From contig CM028326.1 of assembly GCA_016647705.1 (NCBI GenBank), positions 42,842,285 to 42,906,284 of the forward strand: DNA of 64,000 nt. Reading direction: 5' to 3'. The notes below the pieces were generated by a model, which saw only the letters and a list, made by a program, of their open reading frames with translations, did no database searches and was not told the DNA's origin. Source of the stretch: Eucommia ulmoides (Eukaryota > Streptophyta > Magnoliopsida > Garryales > Eucommiaceae). How positions within the stretch are numbered: the stretch's first letter is position 1; the number at the start of each line of letters is the position of its first letter. Shown piece after piece: positions 13,533 through 24,500 of this stretch. A program made the position numbers and the translations under genes.

Positions 13533-15430
13533 CTACCCTTCCCCTACTTCAATGACTGAATCTGAAGAAACCCAAGGAGAAGGAGGCCAAAACAGGTCAG
13601 AGTAGCAGCTGTAATTAGCGAACGGCCCAATGCTACCACTCTCCAAATCAAACACACCAATGCCACGGCTCTTCACCCCGCCATCTTCTTCCCTACTGAT
13701 AACTGAACTGATCAGCAAAGAATATACAGTTACCATTACACCCTGAAAAATCAAAAGCAGAAGTTGAGAAAGTGCAATTATCACCGAGAAACAACATTCG
13801 ATCCCCTAAAGTCTTCACCTCAACCTACTTCAACCCACTCCTGTCCAACCTAAAAACCTTAAATCGAACAGTCCTTTCGCTCATGAAGTATCGAATTCCT
13901 CGGCCCAACGCTTAAATACATGCCAATTAGCAAGAGATCGCCGCACGATTCAACCAAGAACTTCTTATCCCCACCAAAGACTGAATTGGCTACAACATTC
14001 ACGCTTGGAGAGGACCCAGTGTCGACAATTACAGCCCGGCCGGAGTTATCAACGGCACAGAAATGGCTTTTATAGAGAATCACATTATCATAAGGAGAAG
14101 GTAAATCATTAATTATGGTCCATTTCTTATCAGCAGACTTAAACATTACCAGTTTTTCGGGCACGTGAATAGTCAAGAGCACAAAAGAATCGTTCCCTGG
14201 AATTGAAGACAGCGCAACTTTTTCCATGTAGAGGTTTCCGGCATCGCCAACGGATGTCGCGAAGGGGCGATAATTGATGTACTGCAAAGTATATTCCTGA
14301 CCCAATTTGTAGACCCGGAATCCTGAATAATCGAAATTCTTCGGGACATTCGAAGGTAGAGGGCTGAATTCAGTTCTAGTGAGAGAGTTTAATAAGTGCA
14401 TTCGATTTGGGACGTCGCACTCCAGTTTGATCAGCCAGCCGTGGGAGCTGGATAAGGTTGAGGCCGATGTTTGGTAAGGATGCCCGCGGTCGAGGTTGGG
14501 CTAGGTTTTATACAAAATCAAAACCGAAACCGTTAAATATATATAAAACCAAAACCATTGGTTTCTTTTAAACGGTTTTAAAATCGGATCATTTAATTTT
14601 ATCCAAAACTGCAAAATCGCAAAACTGTTTAAGATTTTTAAATTTTATAAAAAAAAAATATCAAAACCAAAATCGCAGACTATTATTTCTTATATATGAA
14701 AAAAAAAATCATAATTAAAATATAACAATAATCTCTAAATCATTCTCATACAATTAATTTTTAATCCTACAAAATCAACGGATTGATTCTAAAAAAAAAT
14801 ATGAAAAGTGAAATTTGATAACCCTACCTATAACCACATATTTATACTAGGGTTAGTGGGTAAATGGTTAATTTATAAATAAATAAAAATATGGATTAAA
14901 CTATAAATTTTTTATTTGTGTGTGTGTGTATCGATTACACGGTTCGATTCACGATTCAGTTACGTGGTTCGGTTACACGTTTCGGTTATGTGGTTATTAT
15001 CCCAAAACCAAAACTAAAATCACTTCGATTACTAAATTTAAAATCAGAACCAAGACTAAAACCATTTAGTCGGTTTCAACTCGGACCATTCGGTTCAGTT
15101 TCTCTCGGTTACCCATCGGTTCGATTTTTTGGGCATCCCTAATGTTTGGGGGTAAACTGAGGCGGACAATGGTGCATTTGGAGAGATAAAAACCCCAGGC
15201 GGTGTCAGAGACGCCATTGTTTGAGAGGATAAAAAAACCAGATAAGGAAGATGGGTAGGGTTTGGGTGAGACGGAGGAGCGCTAGGAGGAACAGGCAAAT
15301 CATAATAGGATTAGATCGGTCTCATATTCGAGATGGTGGGTAATAAGATCGATAATATCACTGGAAGCTCACACCAATCCACCATGGACTAAAGCACAAA
15401 TTTCTTCTAGGAAGTTGAGACCAATCTGCC
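13533..15430 (-). pseudogene. Captured F-box / DUF295 (KIB1-4 beta-propeller) gene, decayed
   Basis: DUF295 F-box proteins are plant SCF-type adaptors with an N-terminal F-box and a C-terminal beta-propeller-like domain. On the minus strand the start region (near 15385-15425) has F-box-like openings (MADWSQLP and MVDWCELP). A proline-rich block follows with LPYLVFLSS (about 15240), then GWLIKLE and MHLLNSLTRTEFSPLP (14401 downward), LVESCGDLLLIGMYL (about 13940), and the hallmark LGDRMLFLGDN (about 13800). The tail FDLESGSIGP and LFWPPSPWV (13650-13550) closes it. Nearly the whole family length is present. It is broken: a frame change in the F-box, another after 13860, and in-frame stops near 13830 and 13690. 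A hAT element at 14475-15141 splits it, yet the reading continues in frame across one copy of the target duplication. A captured pseudogene is most likely; the donor gene is not in this window. Confidence 0.85.
14475..15141. mobile_element. hAT-type non-autonomous element (667 bp) nested in the captured F-box gene
   Basis: Ends are TAAGGATGCCC and, in reverse complement, TAGGGATGCCC: an 11-bp terminal inverted repeat with one mismatch, close to the TAGGGATG ends of Ac/Ds-type hATs. Both sides carry ATGTTTGG (14467-14474 and 15142-15149), a perfect 8-bp target duplication, the hAT size. The interior is AT-rich. Subterminal regions are full of AAACCGAAACCG / GGTTCGGTTA motifs, which could be transposase-binding repeats. 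No transposase coding is visible. Confidence 0.9.
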
Positions 15431-15437
15431 ATAGGAG

Positions 15438-15755
15438 TGGTGGTGGTAGGTGGATTGTTGCGTGAAGAGAGGAAGCAGGTGAATGGTAGGGGAATGGGAT
15501 CAATTATAATAACTACCCTTAATTTTTTCTCATATTTTATTTTATACCCTTAGTTTTAATTTTTGAACAATTTTGAACTGGAAATGAAATAACCGAATTA
15601 TCTTTACTAAAACGTTGACTGTTAACATTGACTTAACGAAATGACCAATTTAGAACAAAAAATCAAATGTGAAGGACCCGATATGTCGACTTCAAAATAT
15701 CAGGGGCCAATTGAGCACTCGAGTTATTTGTCATGGATCAAAAAAGTCATTTTCC
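15438..15755 (-). repeat. Right terminal inverted repeat of the Pack-MULE
   Basis: Reverse complement of the left TIR. By eye most positions match, with a handful of substitutions and small gaps, so the element is not very recent but younger than the retrotransposon it interrupts. The captured F-box reading begins next to its inner edge. Confidence 0.85.
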
Positions 15756-16314
15756 CATGATAATGCCTACAAGTTGGACCTTCTAGGTGAGTTTAATATA
15801 AGTGTTACTTTTAACGTGATTGACTTATCTCCATTTTGGTGTAAGTAAAGATTTGAAGACAAAACCTTTTCAAGATTGAGTGAATGATGAGAATAGCTAC
15901 ACTAAGGGATCCATTGCATGTTTCAGTCGGCTCAACGAGGGCAAGAGCTAAAACATTCAAAGAATCACTTCATGAATTAATTCAAGAGATTTCGGCTGAA
16001 TCTAAAATGGTAAAACCCAAATTAGGCCCAAATGATGATCATGGCCTAGTCCACCTCATCAAGACAAGCGAATGAGCTTAAAAATGTATCCAAGATTGTG
16101 TAATGATAACTAATGATTGCTTATGATTACAAATGATTTGCAATGATTGACAATCATTGAACCTAGACATGTAATCATTACCAAATGTTTTAAAGATCTT
16201 TGAGAATCTTACCAAATCTTCCAAATTTGTCCAAAGCCATTCAAGATCAAGACAAAAAAAGGGGTTACCACTAGGACAAACAGGTGTAGGTTTCCCGTCC
16301 TTATAAATAAGTAG
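15756..16314 (+). mobile_element. 3' tail of the chromovirus-like fossil
   Basis: Resumes the Gypsy reading after the Pack-MULE: NAYKLDLLGEFN and FNVIDLSPFW (15765-15845) are the chromodomain-proximal integrase tail. TRARAKTFKESLHELIQ (about 15935) is the usual C-terminal end of such polyproteins. Beyond the last codon (near 16074) the sequence is AT-rich and non-coding until the Ogre-like LTR at 16315. No 3' LTR of this element is recognised. Confidence 0.75.
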
Positions 16315-18471
16315 TGCGCCCCGGTTTTTCGAAAAAGAAAAGAATAATAAATATTTTTAAGGATAGGAGATTCTTAAAGCGCTGAGTTTCTCAAAAGATA
16401 TACTTAGGCTGTTTTAAAAAATAAGGAGTCGCCACCTAACATTGGGTTTAAATGGTGTGCTAGGTCACCAATTTTTTAAAAAACAATTTAAAAGGCCTAA
16501 GTAAAAAATTGACTCCAAAAAATACTGTCAAACCAAATATTCATTTAAAGGCCCGGGGGTCGGTTACGCTTGGGGAAGGTGTTAGGCACTCCAAGACGCC
16601 CGTTCAAAAATGGTACCTTATATCTAATTAAGTCCAATTAGTTTAGTCCGAGTGTTTTATTTTATTTTGAAATCATTCCCTTCTCATAAAATATTTTTGG
16701 TATTTTTCACAAATAAGGTAAGACAATTCTTTTTTATTTTTAGGAATGTTCCTTCGGTATAACCTCTTATCGAATATTAAGGATTCGACAAAGATGGTCC
16801 CTGGGGGTTTTATATATGTCTCCGAGAGACTTCTTTAATTTAAATAGGCAAATTAAAATAGATGCATGAAATTTGGAAATATAAATGCAAAACTAACACC
16901 TAAATAAGTTGTTTTTTTCTTTTTAATGCAAGAGTGACTAAAAAGAAACTAAATGATTTAATTTAAATATGTCAATGCAAACTAATGTAAATATGAGAAT
17001 CGAATAAGGAACACTACGTGAATTAATGTGATTATGCGTGACAATGATTTAATTAAAAAATAAAAGTGGTGCACGACTAGATGTGAAAAAGTAGCATGGA
17101 GTCGTAAAAAAAAAAAAAAAAAAAACTATATGTATAAAAAAAGTAAGTGGTGAAAGTGTCCAAAACATGCCGTCTAAATGATACGAGAAATAAACATGCT
17201 AAGTGGATGAAAAAACAAAAATCTACTTTGAGTTTGCCTGATTAATTTAAAGAAATTTCGTTTATAAATTTTCTCAAATTCTATGGATAAGAGAATCGAG
17301 GGAGGTTCGCGAAAACAATTTAGTTGAAATTAATCCTTTCAATACTTAAAAGAAATCTTACGAAAAATTTACCGAGGGAAGAGATTTCCTAAAACCATTC
17401 ATTTCTAAATTTCACTTGAGTTAGGGAATGGAAATGAGGTCACAGAAAACTCTCCCACGATTTATCGAATCGTCGAACCCACTTTAAGGTTCGTAAGGAT
17501 TAATTTCTTCAAATAAAAGATTTTATTATTATTATTTTTTTTGGATTTTATTTTTTTAGGGTTTTAATAATAAGAATAAAAATAAATAAAGAAAATATAG
17601 AAAAATAAACAACGAAAACATTCTTCACCTAACGATCGGGGGTTAGGTTTAAGCACGAGAAACCCACCCCGACGTTTTCATCGGATCATCGGACGACTTT
17701 ATTTTTTTATTTTTTTTGTGTTTTTCTTTATGAAATTGTAAACAAAACAAAACAAAACAGAATAAATAATGAAAACGTCCTTCACTTAACAATCGGGGGT
17801 TAGGTTTAAGCACGAGAAACTCACCCCGACATTTTCATCGGATCATCGGATGACAATGAATAAATAAATAAATAAAACTTGCAGAAATTTAAATTACGAA
17901 AAGAATAAAATAATCTGAAAGAGGAATTAAAAATTAGAAAAACATACCTTTTCTAGGCCAAGAATCTCGATTCTCGTATTTTTCTCTCTCGCAGACGGCT
18001 TCTCGAAAGGGCTTTGAAAATCACTCTTCTAAAGGGGATGACTCCTCTCAATTTTTTGAATGAATAAATTAGGAGGAGGAGAGTCCTATTTATAGGAGAA
18101 GATTAGGCATGAAAAACACTTAGGAAACCCTCAAAATTAGGTCTGGCCGCCAAAGCCCAATCCAAATTGAAATGGAAAATGGTAAAATTGGAAAAAAAAA
18201 TACAAAAATCGCTTTCTAGGGTTGCGGGCGCGTGTAATCACGCGCCCCTACCGCTGCCTCAACAGATCATGCCACGTGGCGAGGGTCCATTGGCCTATTT
18301 ATTTTATTTTCTCTTTTCTTTTTCTCTCTCTCTCTTCCTCTCACGTGTGCACTGCCGGCAGAAGGCGCGCCACCCTTATCTTTTTCTCTCTTTCTCTATC
18401 TATCTCTCTCTTTTCTCTCTCTCTCTGGAGCTGCGCAGGTGGCTAGCAGGCAGGTAGGGCCCACGCCTGCT

Positions 18472-18506
<35 letters not shown>

Positions 18507-18742
18507 TTGGACCCAAAGAAAGGGTCCCACCCCTTTTCTCCCATTTCATTTTACTCCCTTTATTTTGCATTCTTTCAATTTTAACCCACTTCCTTCTTTC
18601 AATTTCACACCCTTTTCTTTATTTCATTTTTTTTTTGTATTTTTTGGAACAAATGAAATAAAACAAAATTAAATAAAACAAATTTATCTATAAAATGAAG
18701 CATAATTATTTTTTGTGGGACGGTCAAAATGTCGTGTCTACA
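16315..18742 (-). repeat. LTR of an Ogre/Tat-like element, inverted relative to the first copy
   Basis: On the minus strand the LTR starts TGTAGACACGACATTTTGACC at 18742, right after the polypurine tract GACAAAGAGGGGCAGC (18743-18758), and ends near ...AAAAACCGGGGCGCA at 16315. It contains (CT)n at 18473-18503 and a TATA-like box (CCTATTTATAGG near 18090). A pair of related segments at 17610-17700 and 17770-17855 share 'GGGGTTAGGTTTAAGCACGA'. GTCGCCACCTAAC lies near 16430. Length about 2.4 kb. The inner end is approximate. Confidence 0.6.
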
Positions 18743-18849
18743 GCTGCCCCTCTTTGTCATGTGAGTTCCACTTGTTTGACAAAGACAAAAGACTACATCA
18801 TTTTGATCGTCCCATTTTTGAAAGTGAATTTTTAGTGATAGAACAAATA

Positions 18850-19310
18850 AAATAAAATGACTCATGATAATACTCATGACAAACAAGTGTCCGTTTAGAG
18901 GATCATTTAGAGTGATAAAAGAATGACTCATGACGATACTCATGACGAACAATTATCTGTTTAGAGGATCGTTTAGAGTAATAAAAGAGACTCATGACGA
19001 TACTCATGATGAACAATTGTCCGTTTAGAGGATCGTTTAGAGTAATAGGAAAAGAATGACTCATGACGAACAAATGTCCGTTTAGAGAATCGTTTAGAGT
19101 AATAAAAGAATTACTCATGACGATACTCATGACGAACAAGTATCCATTTAGATGATCGTTTAAAGTGATAAAAGAATGACTCATGACGAACAAGTGTCCG
19201 CTTAGATGATCGTTTAGAGTAATTAAAAAAAGGGGACCCATGACGATACTCATAACGAACAAATATCCATTTAGAAGATCGTTTAGAGTAATGAAAAAAG
19301 ACTCAAGCCC
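18850..19310 (-). repeat. Tandem repeat, same family as 236-795, inverted
   Basis: Units of about 55-65 bp reading on the plus strand as GACTCATGACGATACTCATGA ... GTCCGTTTAGAGGATCGTTTAGAGTAAT. About 7-8 units. It is the reverse complement of the array at 236-795 and, like it, sits just before a polypurine tract and LTR. Open frames across it are an artefact of the repeat period. Confidence 0.85.
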
Positions 19311-21582
19311 CAACCCTCTTGGTTAGGGGGACAAAAGAAAATCTAGAGATATAAAATATGCCCCAACTTGTGGCTGGGCAAAAATGAGAGAGCAAAGATA
19401 TAAAATGTGCCCCAGCCTTTGGCTGGGACTAACTCTCGGATGACCGAACTTTTACAGGTTGCCTATGTACCTTAGTATTACGTTGAAGATCAGGTTTAGC
19501 ATAGTTCACTAGACGCTCCTTTCAGGGCAAAACGTAAACCTGAATGCTCATTTAGAGCTTCTGAGTTTTCAACAATAAGAGTCTCCAACTTGAGTCGGAA
19601 TGTAAGAAGTCCTAATGATAGGGAAATTCATACTTTCAGTCCCTTTGAGATCCCTGTAACCGGACAAACATAAAAATTTACTCTGAAATTTGTTACCTTT
19701 GATGACTCACAATTCCATTCCCCCTTTTCGGGCGAAATCGCTTTGGCTGATGGTGCTTGGATCGAAGCGATATTGAGATATTCTTTCATTTGATTTTAGA
19801 AGCTTTTCTTTCCAACTCAGGGCCCAACATGCCTCGGGGTGATTCAATGAGATTTTTTTTTTGACTTCCGATATTTCACTTTTCAACTCATGGGAGGGTC
19901 TAACATGCTTAATCAAGGTCTTTTTAGCTTGCTCGACTGAATTCTTATCTTTTCAAATTTCTAGGTGATTCGATACTTGGGGTTTTAATACTTCTGCTTG
20001 CTTTATGTTTTCTCAAATCCTGCAAAACTGATTAATCCAAAAAAATGGGCAAATGTCAAAAATTACTAAAATGAGTACCTTTAATGCCCGATATGATTTT
20101 CTATGAGATCTTGAGTCGGATTGTAGCGGAATACGGTTCCAATATATTTCCAGACCACGACCAATGTTTCTTTTCACAAATTCTGATTCCATTCAAATCT
20201 CAAGTTCTAATCCCGAAAAACGTTGTTTGTCCGCCAATTTGGTCCGAGGCGAAAAACTTGTACAATCAATCTATCTTCTTTATTTTCTTTTCAAATCTCT
20301 TCCACATTTGCAGCAGTGCTTCTTGCTCGATTACCCCACTTTTCATTTTTCCTTTTTTTTTTTTTTTTTGCTCTTTTTTAAAAAAAATAAATAATCGAAC
20401 TTACAATGGTTTGGGAGCAGCCGAGCTTAAAAATGAATTGGATCTTCTTTGCGAATTGAGATCTTCTTGCAACATTTGAGCTTCTATATTGGGATCATTG
20501 ACCTGGAATGATTGTGTTCCCTTTTCGCCATTAGGTTTGACAGCAGACGAACCAGGATATTTACACCCGGTTTTGTCAAATCACTGAAGGACCACCGGAG
20601 ACGGTTTGATCAGCTTGCAACAACATATCAAAGTATTGCTAGGGCAATAGAAGCTAATCTTGATTTTCTAATCTTCTGGTACTCTGGAATTGCTGTCGGA
20701 TTTGGTCAGGGGGCCTTTTGGATCTTACCATCGTTTGGCTGAACAAAACCTTTTTTTATTGCTATTCCCATTGGATCGTGATCTAACTTTGTATTGAAAT
20801 CATATACTTGCATTCTTACTCAGTCACATCACATACAACACATGCAGGCAATTTTAGGTACCTGAAAATGTAAGATTCAAACATTAGACCACAGTTTTGG
20901 ATAAAACAATATTGTATTTATTGAAATTTAAAAGCCATTACAGAGTAAAATCCCTTTCCATCCAAAAGACCAACGGAATGGAGAGGTGAGTACACAAAAA
21001 CGTCCAAATTTTATCAAAACTTTTAGCAAATTGAACCCATGCTAGGTGGCGACTTCTTTTTTAACATAAATCCCGACCCAAAGAACGTTTTCAAAACCGA
21101 CGCTTAGAAAAACCCTTGAAAACTCATTTTAAAAAATAAACGAATTTTAAGGATTTCGAGAGGGAGGAATGAAAACTTGTTTTCCTTTTCTTCCCGATCT
21201 CTACTTCCTCTTACTTCAAGAAAATCCAGGGTGCGTCAAGGATTCATCTGAAGAATGTGAGAGAAAAAACTGAATCGTTATTAAGAAAAAATATCTTATG
21301 TTTAATAGAGTAATGAAATGACAAAAATCATTCCACTTGAATGCCATATGATGAGCACAATCAATTTTTCATTCAAAATCATTAACAATGGTTTTAATTT
21401 TGTAGGATTGAAATAAATGTAGAACTTAAGGGATTAAATGTACAATTTAATAAACTTTAGGGTTCACATAAACACCTATCCCATACTTTTAGGGACAAAA
21501 AATGTAATTTTCCTAAATGAAAATATGCCATTCGTTGGAGCTGTTCCGAGTTCTACCTTTTGAAGTCTGATCCAGAAAAGTT

Positions 21583-24500
21583 ATGGAAGACAGAACGAGG
21601 CCGAGAAATGGAGGTAGAAGAAGAAACAAAAACTTATCTTCATCTCCGATCAGGGAACGTCCCACCAGTCCATCCGCTTTCGAACGAAGACCATCCGGAT
21701 CTCGCTCTGCCCGACTCTCTCCTCCCTCGGTCTCTCTTATTGACGGACAACTACACGCCGAAGACCTCGCTTTGTTCCAGAACATGCAAATCTCAGTTGA
21801 AGACACTGCCCAGATCTCTAACACTAACCCTCGAAGCTTCCCTTACAGTGTGAAGCAACAATGTTGGCAGAAGGCGGAGAAGATCAAGGGCCGAGACCCA
21901 GAGCGGTGGCGCCGGGACGCACTGGGCAACATCGTGTTTCGGAAGCTTGTGGGTTGCCCTGGCTGTCTCTGCCACGACTATGACCACATTATTCCTTACT
22001 CGAAGGTACCGTTAATTTCGAATTCTCAATTAGTTTTTGGGTCTACCTGCGTATCAGCGTTCCTTTTGTTTCGTTTGTTGTTTTCCTCTTATGTGATTTC
22101 TAGGTAGTAAGAGCAACTCCAATGCAAGAGAGGCATTTAGAATAGGCAAATCAATAAATGCCTATTTGAAATTGGACTTGGAAATGAGGATGTAAAATTG
22201 TCACTCTTTCATGTCGGATTCGAAAGGCCCAGATTAGACAGAATACTACTTAGGGTAAAGGCAGCTAGTGTTTAGTATTGATGAAATGTATGTGTTGTGT
22301 TTTCTGATATTCTGGTTATTATTTATCAATCAACTCTACTTACTGTATTTATTTGATTAGTACCCGTGGTACTTTTCTATGTGTTTATTTGATCCTGGTA
22401 GTTGCTTTTCGCCCTCAATGACATTTTAATCTACCTACCTTACCAAAAAAATAAAAATAAAAATAAAAATAAAATTAAACCATCTGGTCTTGTAGGTGGA
22501 TGTTGGTTAGTGTTTCTGTTTTTTTTTTTTCAACTCCCCGAAAACTTGGAAACATTGGGAACAAAAAAAAGTTTGTTTTATGTTCTGTTGTGTTTCTCTG
22601 GTAGCAGAATCGAGACCTAATCTTCATCTAGTTATTTTTTGTTTTTCAATTTTCTGTTTCCGTGCCATGTTTTTTGGGAACACAAACTGGACTCGAACAC
22701 AAACTGGACTCTTAGTTTAGAGTAACGATTGACTTCAGGTTTTTGTGAAAGATGCTGCTATTCATTTAGGTTATTTTTGAGGACAACATTTTTTTTTTCT
22801 TTTTCTGGGAGAATAACTTCAAACCTAATGGCACTAACTCACTGTAAAAAGTCAAAAGACACCTTGAAAAAGGAGGATTGCCTTAGGCTTTATATATAGC
22901 TCAAGGTGTACTTTGCTAAACCACTACGAACGGATATTGGGGGCCCAACATTGATGTGGAATTCAACAATGCCCAATATCAGACAAAAAGCCTACCTTTG
23001 ATATCATATAGAAATTCAATGAGCCTAACTCACTGTTTAAAGATGTCTTAAAAGAGGAGGATTGCCCTACCTTTTATATATAGCTCAGGATCAGGAAACA
23101 TAGGATTCAACACATTTCATTCCTTTCTAGGAAAACACTAGGTTTTTTTTAATGAAAAACTTGGTGATTCTATTTGATGCAGCTAAAGGATTAATACTCT
23201 CTTAAGGCATTGGATTCACATATTGCATTTTTGCAATCACATAAAGCTTGCTTGAGTGAAGCAAACATGCTCATTATCATTTCTAATCTTAGATATATAA
23301 ATGCACATATCATTTGATTCTAGGACTATCTTCCTTATACTAGTAACCCTCAAATAAATTCCAATTAAATTGCTAGTACAAAATGCTAAAATTTGCACAA
23401 CTGTTGCTTACTGCTTACAATTATGTCTTAAATATTTTCAGGGGGGTAAGAGCACATTGGAAAATTGTCAAGTTTTGCAGGTATGTAGCATTCATTGCAT
23501 ATGTTATTATTGATTTAATGTTTTATACTTGCGTCTGCTTTCCTTCTAATTCACCATAGCATGATTAGGCTTTGCTTTCTATATAATCGTTTACATTGGT
23601 TCTCAGTTTCATATTTAATTTGAGGAAATATTATCAATTATTACGCTAATTTGTTAATTTCTATGTTTCATCTTAATTCATTTGCAACAACTCTGCTTGC
23701 TCCGTTTTATGCAATTGCGTTGGCGGAGGTACAAGATGGAAGATGCAGGGTTGTGAAACTACAGTGACTTCCACACGAATGTAGCAACATCTTAAAAGTT
23801 AGGACACAACACAGGAAAAGTATTGTAATATTTAATTTGTTTTTGATTATAAACTTATCGGACATTAGACATTAAAAAACTGGTGGCTTCTCGTAAAAGA
23901 GAAACATTTATTAGACAATATATGCGGGATTGTGTTTATGTTTTTCTTTCTTTAATTAACTAAATTATTTATTAGGATTTCAAGCTTAAAATGAGTTGCA
24001 AGTCTCAAATAAAGCATTTTTAAAGTTTCTTATATTAATTAAATTATATCTTCTTGCTTCTTGACCATTGAGACATAAAAGTTGTTCATTAGACATAAAA
24101 GTTGTTCATTGTCTTTTAGTGAAAGGATACGGCACAAACATGGTCAAGATGTTGGTCAAACGGTTGAAGCATACTCAACAAGTTTCGAACATGTGTTAGA
24201 GAATTGTCGCGAAGCGTCTAGGTGTTGGACCAGGTCTCTCATAAAAATGTCGATGCTTCACGGAGTTGTATACATATTATAAAAATTTTAGAAATTGTAG
24301 TTTTGTCTAGTAGCTCGTGCCTCCTTCGTTGTATAGGACTAGATAGCGATCAATCTCCTATTTTTGATGTCTAGGTAACCGAGTGTTTATCCTGTCTCTG
24401 CTATTTTTTGGGCAGCAAATGTTTTTCGCTTTTTTCCCAATGGTACCATCCATCTTCATGGCTATCGGAAATGAAGAAATCCATTCATCTCCTACTATTT

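Larger units (their letters stand above)
13214..15755. mobile_element. Pack-MULE (Mutator-like, long TIRs) carrying an F-box/DUF295 gene
   Basis: The two ends form inverted repeats of about 310 bp. The left end begins AGAAAAAATGACATTTTTGG and the right end, in reverse complement, GGAAAATGACTTTTTTGATC. Both continue through matching blocks such as GAAGTCGACA and TTAAAACTAA. The flanks read AAAGATAAT (13205-13213) and CATGATAAT (15756-15764), a 9-bp target duplication with two mismatches; removing the element restores a continuous integrase reading (KDNAYKLDL). Long TIRs, a 9-bp duplication and captured host coding sequence without transposase define a Pack-MULE. A hAT element sits inside. Confidence 0.88.
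6084..16314 (+). mobile_element. Chromovirus-like Ty3/Gypsy fossil, interrupted by two later insertions
   Basis: Probable 5' LTR/leader sequence lies at 6084-7066, with a TATTTAAGG box near 6329 and 'TAGGGTTTCC' upstream. Coding blocks follow: gag from about 8858 (a 'KLQSLTQDSKSVEDYYNEME' block near 9490), a zinc-knuckle remnant near 9890-9950, protease near 10140-10400, RT about 10780-11330, RNase H about 11405-12060, integrase about 12270-13210. The integrase tail resumes after the Pack-MULE at 15765. Lineage is inferred from the gag and C-terminal wording. The element is broken with numerous lesions and is old enough to have received a solo LTR and a Pack-MULE. Confidence 0.75.
16315..21250 (-). 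mobile_element. Ogre/Tat-like Gypsy fossil, 3' half, inverted orientation
   Basis: On the minus strand, from right to left: non-coding 3' region (about 21250-19315), tandem-repeat array (19310-18850), polypurine tract (18758-18743) and LTR (18742-16315). Near 19430-19500 the minus strand has the motif 'CTAAGGTACATAGGCAACC' typical of the region after pol in large Tat/Ogre elements. Next to it is a short duplicated block (CCCAGCC...GGGGCA, 19340-19430). A GGTGGCGAC motif near 21045 is on the opposite strand, so 20860-21250 may be a separate fragment. No convincing pol domains remain. The element is broken. Confidence 0.55.

Noticed and set aside
18167-18672. Plus-strand frames over the CT-rich zone
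   Set aside because: Low-complexity (CT)n inside the inverted LTR; composition explains the open frames.
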